A DNA stretch of 64,000 bases, from NCBI GenBank assembly GCA_964247055.1, contig OZ176051.1:14384001-14448000 (forward strand). Direction: 5' to 3'. This stretch comes from Paragordius varius. Taxonomy: Eukaryota > Nematomorpha. The position numbers and the translations under genes are program-made. Below the pieces are notes generated by a model. The model was not told where the DNA came from, did no database searches, and saw only the letters and a program-made list of their open reading frames with translations. Shown piece after piece: positions 62,929-64,000 of the stretch (positions are counted from its first letter, which is position 1; every line of letters begins with the position of its first letter).

Positions 62929-64000
62929 TAAATATATGTGTCTTTGCGATCTCATATTTATAACTATAGTTTTAAACGAGCTGAGGAGATAAGTTGATTA
63001 ATAGGGATGGCATGCTAGATAACTGTGTAAAAGAAAACAGTATATTATGTTTTGATGTTTTTGTTTGTTTAAACTAAACATTTGCTTGAACAATCCAATA
63101 TAATATTAATATGGATGTTTTTAGGTATGCTAAACAATGATACCGATTCGGAGTCTGCAATTGGCTGCAAACTATCTTTTAAGCCATATAATAATTTATT
63201 TTGTTCAATTTACTCAATACAAATTAACAATATTAAAGGATTTTTTTAACTTTTGGTCAGCTGATTTCAACGCTTTTTCAGCAAGATAACCTTATTTATC
63301 AACTCATTAAGGTTGAGTTGTGGTAAAAAAATAATCATCAAGCATAAATTTTTGTTTTATTGGCCATTTGACAACTTTTACATTTTTCTCTAAGTTATTT
63401 CAATGATAATATATATTTAATTTTTTTAAAGTCAAGTCATCACAGCAAAAATTGATGTATATCATCAACTTGAGGAACATAATTTAGATTTATTATTAAA
63501 TAAACTTATAGCCATGATGTACCAATTCTGTCAATTAATAAATTGTGTGGTAAAATTATTAATCAGAGCAGTATAAAAGTCTATGTGCCCTAGTGCCGTT
63601 TCGATGAATGCTTAACTTATGATATGGGGTTTCTCCTAATTATAATAGATTTGATCGAGTATTTAAAGAAGCTGAGGCAATCCACTTTGCTTACGCGTTT
63701 ATAAGGAATGTTTTTTTGGATTTCAGGTGTATTAGTATATTTATAACTCATGTTTTTGTGACGTGTGATGATGTTAGTTATATGCGTAGACATTTGCTAA
63801 AAGGATAATAAAAAATTAGTTTTGGACACGGTTAGTTGGATATCAAGGAAATTAATTGAAAATTTATTTAATTTAATACAAAAAGCTAGTGAAAAAGAGT
63901 TAACCTATACCTATATTAACTCAAAATTCAATAAATTTTAATATTTTTATCGCATTCATAGTTAATATAATTATTTAATTTTCAAATATTTCTATGTTTT

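Larger units (their letters stand above)
51700..64000. repeat. Direct tandem array, ~2.9 kb unit, about four copies
   Basis: Ordered anchor phrases recur. CCCGTAACATTAATACAG-type at about 51806, 54730 and 62360. ATACCGATTCGGATTCTGCAATT-type at about 52420, 55290 and 63135. GTGATGATGTTATTA...TGCGTAGACATTTGCTAAAAGG-type at about 53070, 55920, 59086 and 63770. AAACCAGAAGT...AGATAGCATTA-type at about 53518, 57430 and 61843. After subtracting three insertions the spacing is roughly 2.1-3.2 kb. Copies differ by many substitutions and small indels. The array runs off the right edge of the window. Confidence 0.8.

Overview
The window is strongly AT-rich eukaryotic DNA. Spliced genes, very short introns (25, 38, 51, 72 and 88 bases in the models below) and a dense load of transposons point to an invertebrate animal, possibly with a compact, parasite-like genome. 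The animal assignment rests on a TRPN/NOMPC-type mechanosensory channel (ankyrin N-terminus), an MCM7 helicase 3' half and a family-31 beta-1,3-glycosyltransferase. I cannot name the species.

Layout. 1-8.9 kb: fossil Ty3/gypsy-like LTR retroelements, including two copies in inverted orientation, and an RTE-like LINE fragment. 8.9-13.5 kb: first exons of the TRPN gene (minus strand), with a hAT transposon in one intron and the inverted LTR complex in the next. 13.5-21.2 kb: fold-back repeats, a ~0.6 kb tandem block, and a gag-protease fossil flanked by inverted LTRs. 21.6-24.3 kb: a long two-exon glycosyltransferase gene. 25-26 kb: LINE copy. 27.1-31.3 kb: the last six MCM7 exons; the 5' half was not found. 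31.4-36.8 kb: MITEs, a second LINE type, fold-back repeats and an integrase fossil. 37.3-41.9 kb: one or two orphan genes, the first with a signal peptide. 43.8-46.7 kb: the longest LINE copy. 46.9-49.6 kb: a second hAT element with perfect 8-base target duplications. 51.7-64 kb: about four direct repeats of ~2.9 kb carrying three distinct insertions.

The most unusual part is 56.5-57.4 kb. Two 412-base monomers lie head to head, each with a hammerhead self-cleaving ribozyme core, and an 11-base near-identical target duplication flanks the whole. This looks like a retrozyme (a non-coding circular-RNA retroelement) inserted as a palindrome. Close by, 59.3-61.6 kb holds a ~2.3 kb element with ~350-base terminal inverted repeats and remnants of a zinc-binding protein family I could not assign to a named transposon superfamily.

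Several conserved host exons contain isolated frame changes, mostly next to A or T runs. Either some host genes are decaying or the assembly keeps small indels; this caveat applies to all broken frames reported here.
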